Shown here piece by piece: positions 1 to 5,735 of a stretch of 6,541 nucleotides of DNA. A model generated the notes under the pieces. It was not told the DNA's origin. It ran no database searches and worked only from the letters and a program-made list of their open reading frames with translations. The DNA is taken from the NCBI GenBank assembly GCA_003697085.1, contig RFFU01000115.1:1-6541 (forward strand), written 5' to 3'. This DNA comes from Candidatus Hydrogenedentota bacterium. GTDB taxonomy: Bacteria > UBA8481 > J006. Every line of letters starts with the position of its first letter. Within the stretch, counting starts at the first letter, position 1. Both the position numbers and the translations under genes were made by a program.

Positions 1-33
1 ACCGTAATCCCCCCCCTTCTTGGCATACTCCAT
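1..33 (-). CDS. Start of an unidentified gene, truncated by the window edge
   Basis: An ATG on the minus strand at 33-31 opens a frame that stays open for 11 codons to the window edge (MEYAKKGGDYG). Upstream is a purine-rich AGGAAAGAG, giving a plausible Shine-Dalgarno about 5 bases before the ATG. It lies 40 bases downstream of the deoB stop on the same strand, the spacing expected of the next gene in an operon. The peptide is too short to identify. A nucleoside phosphorylase would fit a deo operon, but that is a guess from context. No terminator-like hairpin is visible between deoB and this start. Confidence 0.4.
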   Translation of the reverse strand, partial: MEYAKKGGDYG

Positions 34-73
34 CTCTTTCCTGGTTCCCCTTCTCCCTGTTCCGCGGATCGAT

Positions 74-1279
74 TTATCCGCGAAGGAAGGACTCCCCCGC
101 CAAAATCGGGAGACCAAAATTCTCCGAAACCGTGGCGCCGATATCCGCCAACGACCGGCGAAGCCCGACATCCTTACCTTCCCGCCACCGAGGGCTCCAC
201 CCCAATATTAAACAGTACTCCCGCGAGTGATCCGTCCCCGGCGTTGTAGGATCGTTTCCGTGGTCACTACACAAAAGAAGCAGGTCATCTTCTCCGAGAA
301 CTTCTTGTATCCGCGGTAAGGCATTGTCGAACTCCTCCAACGCTCCGGCATATCCTTGCGGATTATTTCTGTGACCGTACAACATATCGAAATCCACGAG
401 GTTCGTGAAGATCAGACCTTCCGGATGACTGTCTATCCCCAGAAGCGTCTTTCTAATTCCATCGGCATTATTTCGTGTTTTGACGTAATCCTTGATTCCG
501 CGTCCCGCGAAGATGTCACAAATCTTGCCGACGGCCAGGCTAGGAATCCCCGCCTTCTGCAGTTCATCCAACACTGTGCGACTCGGCGGCAGAAGCGAAT
601 AGTCCCGGCGGTTTGCCGTTCGTGTAAAATGACCGTTTTCTCCCAAAAACGGCCGTGCGATAACGCGTCCCACCTCGTGCTCCCCCCGTAACAAGCTCCG
701 AGCCTTCTCACACACGTCATAAAGACGTTTCAAACCGAAAGCCTCCTCGTGAGCGGCAATTTGAAATACGGAATCAGCACTGGTATAGACAATCGGTTTG
801 CCCGTTTTGATATGTTCATCTCCAAAGAGTTTGATCACTTCCGTTCCGGAAATCGAGAGATTCCCCAAAACACCGGGAACGCCCGTCTCCTTTATGAATT
901 TTTCAAGAAGATCTTCAGGAAATCCTCGAGGATAGACCGGAAGTTTTCTTTTCAGAACACACCCCATCATCTCCCAGTGTCCCGAAGTCGTATCCTTGTT
1001 CGGAGCAGCCAACGCCGCCTTACCGAACAGACCTTTCGCCGGCCGCCGGGGTGATACCCCTTTCACCTCGGTGAGATTTCCCAAGCCTAATGCTTCGAGA
1101 TGCGGCAGTTCGAGTCCTCCGACTGCTTTTGCTGTATTGCCAAGAGTGTTCGAATACCGATGACCGTCGTATTCTTCGGCATCGGGCATCGCACCAACAC
1201 CGACTGAATCCAATACGATCAGGACAATTCTCCTAAAAGTACCATCGTTATTGTTATTTGCCGTTGTCACCCTTCTCAA
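74..1279 (-). CDS. deoB: Phosphopentomutase (DeoB)
   Basis: Cytoplasmic phosphopentomutase of the alkaline-phosphatase superfamily. It interconverts (deoxy)ribose 1-phosphate and (deoxy)ribose 5-phosphate in nucleoside breakdown. The 401 residues match the usual family length. Visible motifs: IVLDSVGVGAMPDA (metal-ligand Asp24); DTTSGHWE at 96-103, holding the threonine that is phosphorylated in characterised members; the cap-domain stretch YTSADSVFQIAAHEE at 165-179; VDFDMLYGHRNN at 295-306; and the metal-binding SDHGND (338-343) and TDHSRE (349-354). All expected metal ligands are present, so the enzyme should be active. The start is uncertain: TTG at 1279 lies only 3 bases after an AGGGAGG, and a GTG three codons later (1270-1268) is a rival. 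No in-frame ATG precedes the conserved core, and an in-frame TGA lies upstream at 1297-1295. It follows the DeoC fusion by 148 bases on the same strand and supplies that enzyme's substrate. Confidence 0.95.
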   Translation of the reverse strand: MRRVTTANNNNDGTFRRIVLIVLDSVGVGAMPDAEEYDGHRYSNTLGNTAKAVGGLELPHLEALGLGNLTEVKGVSPRRPAKGLFGKAALAAPNKDTTSGHWEMMGCVLKRKLPVYPRGFPEDLLEKFIKETGVPGVLGNLSISGTEVIKLFGDEHIKTGKPIVYTSADSVFQIAAHEEAFGLKRLYDVCEKARSLLRGEHEVGRVIARPFLGENGHFTRTANRRDYSLLPPSRTVLDELQKAGIPSLAVGKICDIFAGRGIKDYVKTRNNADGIRKTLLGIDSHPEGLIFTNLVDFDMLYGHRNNPQGYAGALEEFDNALPRIQEVLGEDDLLLLCSDHGNDPTTPGTDHSREYCLILGWSPRWREGKDVGLRRSLADIGATVSENFGLPILAGESFLRG

Positions 1280-1282
1280 TAA

Positions 1283-1289
1283 CCTCCCT
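1283..1289 (-). promoter_or_regulatory. Ribosome binding site of deoB
   Basis: AGGGAGG on the minus strand, 3 bases upstream of the TTG at 1279 and 12 bases upstream of the GTG at 1270. Neither spacing is ideal, so it supports a start in this region without choosing between the two codons. Confidence 0.5.
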
Positions 1290-1427
1290 GTCCATCAATA
1301 CTCAGCGGTGTTCAACAGATCCTTCCTATCACTTTCATGCCCGCGTTCCTGTTCCTGCTTTCCCCCCGGTGATTTTTTCCTTTCCAATTCCCTCGCCGAG
1401 ATAGATCGGCTTGGCATCACAACGAAT

Positions 1428-2960
1428 TCAATAGCCTGCTTTTTGGGACTTCTTTCCGGTTACAATCGCCACCGAAGCCGATGCTCCGATCCGCGTCGCT
1501 CCCGCGCGAATCATCTTTTCTGCGTCTTCCTTCGTCCTGACACCTCCGGAAGCCTTGACACCCAACGATCGACCGACCACCTTCCGCATCAAAGCAACAT
1601 CCTCGGGCGTCGCCCCGCCTCCGCCAAACCCCGTCGAAGTTTTTACGAAATGCGCACCTGCGGCGACACACAGCTGACAGGCGGCGACTTTTTCCTCATC
1701 CGTAAGAAGATGCGTTTCGAGAATGACCTTTACCGTCCGGCCTTTCGCCGCCTCCACCACTGCCTCGATGTCATGCTTGACCTTTTCGTACTCTCCTGCC
1801 TTCAGCGCGCCGACGTTAATCACCATATCGATTTCGTCTGCACCATCGGCCACTGCATCCCGCGTCTCGGCGGCCTTGGCCGCCGTCGTGGTCGCACCGA
1901 GCGGGAATCCGATAACGGTACATACCAAGACCCCCGACCCCCGCAACAGCCGTTTGCAAAGCGAGACGTACGTGGGATTGACACAGACGGATTTGAAACC
2001 AAATTTCCGCGCCTCCGCACAGAGCCTCTCGATGTCTTTCGGTGTGGCGTTCGGCTTCAGAAAGGTGTGATCGATCATCTTGGCGATTCGGTCACCCTTG
2101 TTGCCGGCCACCTCGGCTGACCCCGTCGTTCCAATGCGGCAGGCTCCCGCCGCAATACACTCCTCGATTGATTCCCTAACTCGCGCGGCGCACGGCGCGC
2201 ACGTCGGATCATCGGCCAGTTTGGAAACGAGATATTCTTCTATGTCCTCCACGGCCGTACGACAATCCACGGTCGCTGATCCCGTCAAACTCATTCCGGA
2301 AGGAGTGTCTGCATTCGAAAACCCACCTGCCGGAGAAACAACCGTCCCGCCGTCTCCAACGGTACTTTCAGAGAGCTTCCAGACATCGACAACACGTACT
2401 CCAGTCTTTTTCAAGCGTTCGACGAGATCGGCGCCGATTTCTCGAAAAGCCGGCGGCGTAAACCCCTGGCGCTGTAATCCCGATAAAAGGGCATTTTCGG
2501 CTGCGACAACCGGGATCCTCCGCAACAGTGCCGCCAGGACAAGTTGGGGACCGAGCGAATCGGCGATGAGCCAGGATATTTTTCCGGCCGTCGTTGTGTT
2601 ACAAAGCGGTATTACCAACACCGACGCCCCCTGGAGAATCTCCCCCGCGGAGGCGCCTTCACTTTCCTTGTAAACCCGATCCGGACTTGTCCGCCGGATA
2701 AATTCAGGTCCGACCGCGCGTGGCCCCCCATTTCCTTCCGCACACCTCGTCAAAACTACGATAAGCCGCCCGTATCGGTTCCGCATCTTCTCGATTTGAA
2801 TTACGGCTTCATCGAATCCCGCCGCGGTGCCTGTAACCAACACCACGAGATTTCCCGTGGACACGCCGCCAGCCTCCCCCCCACCGGAAGCCGCGCTCCT
2901 TTCGAGACGACGCACGACTTCGCGAGTGATCCGTTCCACCAGCATCTTGTCCACGTTCAC
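1428..2960 (-). CDS. deoC: Fusion: BMC-type flavoprotein domain + deoxyribose-phosphate aldolase
   Basis: The C-terminal third (about 287-505) is a complete class I deoxyribose-phosphate aldolase, which cleaves 2-deoxyribose 5-phosphate to acetaldehyde and glyceraldehyde 3-phosphate. It shows IDHTFLKP (296-303), Asp378 in DEIDMVIN, Schiff-base Lys440 in FVKTSTGF and the proton-relay Lys469 in VKASGGVR. Free-standing DeoC is usually about 220-260 residues; this protein has 510. Residues 1-22 ([14 protein letters not shown] core) form an amphipathic helix followed by a Gly/Ser/Ala-rich linker, the pattern of a microcompartment encapsulation peptide. Residues 37-193 resemble the flavoprotein found in BMC loci ([20 protein letters not shown], then IPVVAAENA). 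A linker at 194-285 has a second short helix and CxxC (254-257). The start is GTG, supported by AAGAGGAG at 2977-2970. It is first in an operon with deoB. Aldolase identity is near certain, the flavoprotein assignment good, and microcompartment targeting inferred. Confidence 0.93.
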   Translation of the reverse strand: MNVDKMLVERITREVVRRLERSAASGGGEAGGVSTGNLVVLVTGTAAGFDEAVIQIEKMRNRYGRLIVVLTRCAEGNGGPRAVGPEFIRRTSPDRVYKESEGASAGEILQGASVLVIPLCNTTTAGKISWLIADSLGPQLVLAALLRRIPVVAAENALLSGLQRQGFTPPAFREIGADLVERLKKTGVRVVDVWKLSESTVGDGGTVVSPAGGFSNADTPSGMSLTGSATVDCRTAVEDIEEYLVSKLADDPTCAPCAARVRESIEECIAAGACRIGTTGSAEVAGNKGDRIAKMIDHTFLKPNATPKDIERLCAEARKFGFKSVCVNPTYVSLCKRLLRGSGVLVCTVIGFPLGATTTAAKAAETRDAVADGADEIDMVINVGALKAGEYEKVKHDIEAVVEAAKGRTVKVILETHLLTDEEKVAACQLCVAAGAHFVKTSTGFGGGGATPEDVALMRKVVGRSLGVKASGGVRTKEDAEKMIRAGATRIGASASVAIVTGKKSQKAGY

Positions 2961-3058
2961 CTGAAAGATCTCCTCTTGATCACCTTGATCACCGATAACG
3001 CCTCCTTGGATCTTCCGAATGCTAAATCACCTTTCTCCGTGCTGCAACATTTTCTCAT
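2957..3058 (-). CDS. Possible short leader ORF overlapping the aldolase fusion start
   Basis: A 33-codon frame from ATG 3058-3056 ends in a TGA (2959-2957) that overlaps the GTG start of the aldolase fusion as GTGA, the usual geometry of translational coupling. Its own upstream sequence (AGGAT right against the ATG) is a poor ribosome site. A shorter version is better supported: an internal GTG at 2992-2990 has AAGGAGG (3007-3001) exactly 8 bases upstream, giving an 11-residue basic peptide ending [10 protein letters not shown]. The sequence contains a 9-base tandem duplication. I recognise no family. It could be a leader peptide controlling the operon, or the second Shine-Dalgarno could be chance. 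Confidence 0.25.
   Translation of the reverse strand: MRKCCSTEKGDLAFGRSKEALSVIKVIKRRSFR
2970..2977 (-). promoter_or_regulatory. Ribosome binding site that fixes the GTG start of the aldolase fusion
   Basis: AAGAGGAG on the minus strand ends 9 bases upstream of the GTG at 2960-2958. No ATG, GTG or TTG lies in frame between this start and the in-frame TGA further upstream, so the protein begins here or at a nearby internal GTG/ATG (codons 3 and 6), which are worse spaced. Confidence 0.7.
2976..2993. repeat. 9-bp tandem duplication next to the aldolase start
   Basis: TTGATCACC occurs twice head-to-tail (2976-2984 and 2985-2993); each copy contains the palindrome TGATCA. It lies immediately upstream of the aldolase ribosome site, within the possible leader ORF, where it encodes the repeated Val-Ile-Lys. 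It may be a simple slippage duplication or a double binding site. Confidence 0.6.
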
Positions 3059-3090
3059 ATCCTGGTTAGCAAGAAGCCGATCCGCCCTTT

Positions 3091-3108
3091 GCAGGTTCGA
3101 GAACCTGC
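3091..3108. promoter_or_regulatory. 18-bp palindrome, candidate operator in the divergent promoter region
   Basis: GCAGGTTC, two bases, then GAACCTGC: a perfect 8-bp inverted repeat with a 2-base centre. It is too tight for a good RNA hairpin loop and typical of a dimeric repressor site. It sits about 130 bases from the aldolase start and about 180 bases from the transketolase start, so one regulator could act on both. The half-site string GAGAACCTGC also occurs at 5271-5280 in the repeat-rich region, so it may instead belong to a dispersed repeat family. Confidence 0.4.
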
Positions 3109-3288
3109 GCACCATTCCCCCACTTCCCGATGGGGCGCAACCACCTCCGTTCCGGTCGCGCCCTTATCGGCGGCTCACAATGTCCCCGTGCATTGCCCAT
3201 TTTTTTCTCCAGCCGAAAACCTTCCCACACTCTTCCGGTCGTTGTAGAGTTTTCAAGGCGGTAAGCAAAGGAGAAAGGTCCCGACATT

Positions 3289-4107
3289 ATGCCCGTTGAT
3301 CGGAGTTTTCTCGAAAAGAAGGCCGACTTCGTCCGGCGCGAGACTTTGAAGATCCACAAACGTGCTCCCGAAACGAGGTTGGCGTCTTCCCTCTCCGCCG
3401 TCGAAATACTCGTGGTTCTCTATTACGGCGGATTCATAAAGATCGATCCTTCTCATTTTCGCTCCGAAGAGAGGGATCGGTTGATCGTCAGCAAAGCCCA
3501 CGGCTCCGTCTCTCTCTTTCCCATTCTGGCCGACCTGGGTTTTTTCGACGAAGCGGAATTGGAGAGGGTGTGTCGTCCGGGGGCTCTTTTGGGAAGCATT
3601 CCCGACCCGAGTGTGCCCGGTTACGAAACGATCAACGGCTCGTTGGGGCACGGGCTCGGAGTGGGATGCGGAATGGCGCTCGGCTTGAAGAAGAAGGGAA
3701 AGGGAAACTCCGTCTTCGTTCTTTTGGGAGACGGGGAACTTTACGAGGGGGCCGTGTGGGAAGCGGTTATGTTCGCTCCGCAATTTCACCTGGACAATTT
3801 GACCGCGATCGTGGATGCCAATCGAACCAGTATGCTCGATCGTTGCTCCCACATTATCGACCTCGAGCCCCTGGAAGAAAAATTCAGAACGTTCGGTTGG
3901 GAGACGGCCGTCATCGACGGGCATAACGTTGAAGAATTGCACGAGACGTTTTCCCGCTTCAAGGAAAGGACGGCCGGAAGGCCGAAGGTCGTCGTTGCCG
4001 GCACGATCAAGGGGAAAGGCGTCCCGCGGCTGGAAAGAGATCCCTTGAGCCATATTCGAAACCTGAGCCCGAGGGAGATCGACGCCCTTTTGGCGGATTC
4101 GTTATGA
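3289..4107 (+). CDS. Transketolase, N-terminal (thiamine-diphosphate-binding) subunit
   Basis: N-terminal half of a two-gene transketolase, which moves two-carbon ketol units between sugar phosphates using thiamine diphosphate and a divalent metal. The 272 residues match the usual length of split N subunits. Visible: SLSAVEILVVLYYGG (34-48), RDRLIVSKAHGS with conserved His71, GSLGHGLGVGCGMALG (117-132), the cofactor motif GDGE (147-150) with WEA (157-159) running to Asn178 in DAN, and KGKGVP (241-246) with His255 near the end. Two histidine motifs usual in transketolases are absent: the first GHxG-type motif reads ETRLAS (Arg30 in the His position), and the GHPD segment reads GSIPDP (102-107). 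The ATG at 3289 follows GAGAAAGG by 10 bases. The stop overlaps the next start (ATGA), so the two subunits are translationally coupled. Family certain, substrate unknown. Confidence 0.93.
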   Translation: MPVDRSFLEKKADFVRRETLKIHKRAPETRLASSLSAVEILVVLYYGGFIKIDPSHFRSEERDRLIVSKAHGSVSLFPILADLGFFDEAELERVCRPGALLGSIPDPSVPGYETINGSLGHGLGVGCGMALGLKKKGKGNSVFVLLGDGELYEGAVWEAVMFAPQFHLDNLTAIVDANRTSMLDRCSHIIDLEPLEEKFRTFGWETAVIDGHNVEELHETFSRFKERTAGRPKVVVAGTIKGKGVPRLERDPLSHIRNLSPREIDALLADSL

Positions 4108-5060
4108 AGAACGGTCCGGAAAGACGGATGCGGGACATCTTCCTGGAAGAGGTGTACCGAATAATGAAAAGGGAAGATATCTTCTTTCTTTCCGACGATT
4201 TCGGATCGCCCGTCCTGGACCAATTGCGCCGGGATTTTCCCGAACGGTTCGTCAATGTCGGTATCGCGGAACAGAATCTCATCAATCTTGCCGCGGGACT
4301 TGCTCTGGAAGGTTGGACGGTCTATGCCTACGGCATCGCCGCCTTCTTAAGCATGAGGGCTTACGAACAGGTACGCGTCAATCTGGCTATGCTTTCGCAG
4401 TGGAGAGATATAAACGTCAACCTCGTGGCGGTCGGAGCGGGGGTGAGTTACGATGTCTCCGGCCCGTCGCATCACTGCCTCGAGGACCTCGGGCTGATGC
4501 GGATGCTGCCGAATATGACTGTGTTTTCTCCCAGCGACGGGATATTGTGCGAAGAGATCGCCGATTACACCGCGAAGGCGAGCGGTCCGAAATACATCAG
4601 GCTCGACGGCAAAGCACTCCCCAACCTTTACAAGGGAATCGGAGCGGAAGAGTTGAAGTGCGGCTTTTCGGAGATTCGGCGGGGAGAAAAATTGTGTATC
4701 GTCGCCACGGGGTATATGACGCATCGGGCGCTGGCGGCGTGCGAGTCATTGAAAAGCGAAATTATCGATGTCGGCGTCATCGACGTCTTTCTCCTGAAAC
4801 CGTTCGATGAAGGAAAACTTTTCGAGACGTTGGAACGCTACGACGGCATCGTCACCCTCGAGGAAGGATTCGTCAACAAGGGGGGGCTCGACGGCCTCAT
4901 CTCTTCCCTCCTCGAAAAGAACGGCTCTCGAAAAAGTTTGGCGGCACTGGGCTTCAAGGATGCCTACACCTTCGATGTGGGGAACAGAGAATATCTACAC
5001 CGGTTAAATCAATTGGACGAAGAAAGTATCCTTCGGACCATCAAAAGCATGTTGGATTAG
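4104..5060 (+). CDS. Transketolase, C-terminal (pyrimidine-binding) subunit
   Basis: Partner of the preceding gene; together they make one transketolase active site at the subunit interface. The 318 residues contain the pyrimidine-binding domain (about 8-170) and the transketolase C-terminal domain (about 190-318). Visible: NVGIAEQNLINLAAGLALEG (51-70), with Glu56 in the place of the glutamate that activates the cofactor; YGIAAFLSMRAYEQVR (76-91); GAGVSYDVSGPSHHCLED (111-127), with Asp117 and His123 in the positions of the substrate-contact Asp and His of classical transketolases; and FSPSDG (141-146). The ATG overlaps the TGA of the first subunit. Split transketolases occur in central metabolism and in sugar or surface-polysaccharide clusters, so the physiological role is open. 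It could use the glyceraldehyde 3-phosphate released by the aldolase encoded divergently, but that is inference. Confidence 0.93.
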   Translation: MKNGPERRMRDIFLEEVYRIMKREDIFFLSDDFGSPVLDQLRRDFPERFVNVGIAEQNLINLAAGLALEGWTVYAYGIAAFLSMRAYEQVRVNLAMLSQWRDINVNLVAVGAGVSYDVSGPSHHCLEDLGLMRMLPNMTVFSPSDGILCEEIADYTAKASGPKYIRLDGKALPNLYKGIGAEELKCGFSEIRRGEKLCIVATGYMTHRALAACESLKSEIIDVGVIDVFLLKPFDEGKLFETLERYDGIVTLEEGFVNKGGLDGLISSLLEKNGSRKSLAALGFKDAYTFDVGNREYLHRLNQLDEESILRTIKSMLD

Positions 5061-5094
5061 CAGGTCGTCCCTCGTTTTTGATCATCCTCGGGGC

Positions 5095-5121
5095 GGAATC
5101 CGAGGTGGAGGGGATTCCTCA
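5095..5121. repeat. Covarying hairpin element, copy D
   Basis: GGAAT (5095-5099), a 14-base G-rich spacer, then ATTCC (5114-5118), followed by TCACG. Same layout as the copies at 5167, 6366 and 6428. The stem has A:T where copies A and B have G:C. Confidence 0.55.
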
Positions 5122-5166
5122 CGTTCATTCCAAATAAAAAAGGGAGTGTTGAACGGTCCCCGGCGC

Positions 5167-5209
5167 GGGATACCGCGTGGGGGGATCCCGCGTTCGCCGC
5201 GTTATGGAG
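5167..5209. repeat. Covarying hairpin element, copy A (long form)
   Basis: GGGAT (5167-5171), a 13-base spacer, ATCCC (5185-5189), then a 20-base tail ending GTTATGGAG. The stem extends outward to a perfect 8-bp CGCGGGAT/ATCCCGCG (5164-5192). Aligned with 6428-6471 it matches at 40 of 44 columns by hand, including the tail. Confidence 0.75.
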
Positions 5210-5211
5210 CA

Positions 5212-5361
5212 CAGACTCTCCAGTCTGCGGCAAACCCTGAGAGGGCGGGCATCCTGCCCGCAGTAGGTGGGAGAACCTGCACTTCATTTCTGTTGGCAAG
5301 ATGCCGGCGTTCCCAGGGATCGCACCGCTTGCGGGTCTTCGCGCAGGCAGGATGCCTACGC
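5212..5361. repeat. Series of four tight palindromes
   Basis: Four small inverted repeats in 150 bases: CAGACT-ctcc-AGTCTG (5212-5227), GCGGGCA-tcc-TGCCCGC (5245-5261), GGCA-aga-TGCC (5295-5305), and a 9-base stem with one mismatch around AGGCA-gga-TGCCT (5341-5361). Loops are 3-4 bases. Between them is GAGAACCTGC (5271-5280), half of the palindrome at 3091-3108. No coding pattern. They resemble short dispersed palindromic repeats of environmental bacterial genomes; function unknown. Confidence 0.6.
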
Positions 5362-5471
5362 TCCGACGGATTGCTTCTTCCCCTTTTCCCTTCTGCCTTT
5401 CTCCTCTTCCCTTCCGCGCTCCAGCTGGTGCACCTGCTTACCTATGCATTTCCAGTTTTGAAATCGGCCCC

Positions 5472-5501
5472 TTGCATGGTCGTTTCCGCACAATATATAA
5501 T
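5472..5501 (+). promoter_or_regulatory. Promoter of the vapBC module
   Basis: TTGCAT (5472-5477) and TATAAT (5496-5501, a perfect -10) are 18 bases apart. The -10 ends 6 bases before the vapB ATG at 5508, so transcription should begin at or within a base or two of the start codon. No Shine-Dalgarno is visible between them. Confidence 0.65.
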
Positions 5502-5507
5502 TCAAGC

Positions 5508-5735
5508 ATGGATAGGACACTGACCTTGCTGGATCACGCAATCTCTGATCTGAAAGAATTGCGGAGAGAGCTGGCTGGGAAGCAATCTCCGGCCTCACCC
5601 AACGCGCCGACCGCCCCCGACGAGTCACGGGGCATTTTTGGTTTTCTTTCGCTCGCGGAGGAAGTGTCCGCTTCGTGGAAGGGAAGCGGCTCGGCTGTTG
5701 ACGCCATCCGCGAAGAACGCGGTAAAAACGAATAG
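5508..5735 (+). CDS. vapB: Probable VapB-like antitoxin
   Basis: A 75-residue protein directly upstream of a PIN-domain toxin, the standard antitoxin position. The C-terminal end, SWKGSGSAVDAIREERGKNE (56-75), has the Trp-then-helix, Arg/Glu-rich look of VapB tails that wrap around the VapC active site. The N-terminal stretch (LLDHAISDLKELRRELAG) is a likely amphipathic helix, followed by a Pro/Ala/Ser-rich linker at about 25-40. I see no clear ribbon-helix-helix, AbrB or Phd DNA-binding domain, so autoregulation is not obvious. The ATG at 5508 was chosen over a longer frame beginning at 5301 because a perfect TATAAT lies just before it and the upstream part is translated repeat. Its TAG is immediately followed by the vapC TTG with no gap. 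Confidence 0.7.
   Translation: MDRTLTLLDHAISDLKELRRELAGKQSPASPNAPTAPDESRGIFGFLSLAEEVSASWKGSGSAVDAIREERGKNE

Larger units (their letters stand above)
2961..3288. other. Divergent intergenic region between the deo operon and the split transketolase
   Basis: These 328 bases separate two operons transcribed away from each other and must contain both promoters. On the minus strand TTGCAG (3047-3042) and TAGCAT (3024-3019) are 17 bases apart, a weak sigma70-like candidate for the aldolase operon. I see no convincing promoter on the plus strand. The clearest element is the palindrome at 3091-3108. The rest, including CT-rich stretches near 3200, shows nothing else I can name. Confidence 0.6.
5061..5507. 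other. Repeat-rich intergenic region upstream of vapBC
   Basis: 447 bases without a convincing gene. It contains two copies of a covarying hairpin element (5095-5121, 5167-5209), a run of four tight palindromes (5212-5361), then a CT-rich stretch (about 5370-5430) and the vapB promoter. A weak hairpin CCTCGG/CCGAGG (5086-5105) follows the transketolase stop without a T-run, so it is not a clear intrinsic terminator. Open frames across this stretch have repeat-derived composition and I do not consider them coding. Confidence 0.7.

Noticed and set aside
356-691. Plus-strand frame of 111 codons inside deoB
   Set aside because: Lies opposite a strongly conserved phosphopentomutase; a shadow frame without a family resemblance.
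1395-1410. GCCGA/TCGGC hairpin downstream of the aldolase stop as a terminator
   Set aside because: Only 5 base pairs with a 6-base loop and no T-run in the transcribed direction; deoB follows on the same strand.
1295-1417. A 40-codon minus-strand frame (MPSRSISARELERKK...) between the aldolase fusion and deoB
   Set aside because: Very polar with no hydrophobic core, no good ribosome site, no recognisable family; likely chance in a GC-rich gap. Its only support is operon-like placement.
2080-3299. Long plus-strand frames opposite the aldolase fusion and crossing the divergent region
   Set aside because: Antisense to a well-supported gene, with composition typical of reverse-strand shadow frames.
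3253-4053. A 266-codon minus-strand frame opposite the first transketolase subunit
   Set aside because: Antisense shadow of a certain gene; no coherent domain.
5301-5507. N-terminal extension of the antitoxin frame upstream of 5508
   Set aside because: Translates repeat and CT-rich DNA, and the promoter -10 lies inside it just before the ATG at 5508.
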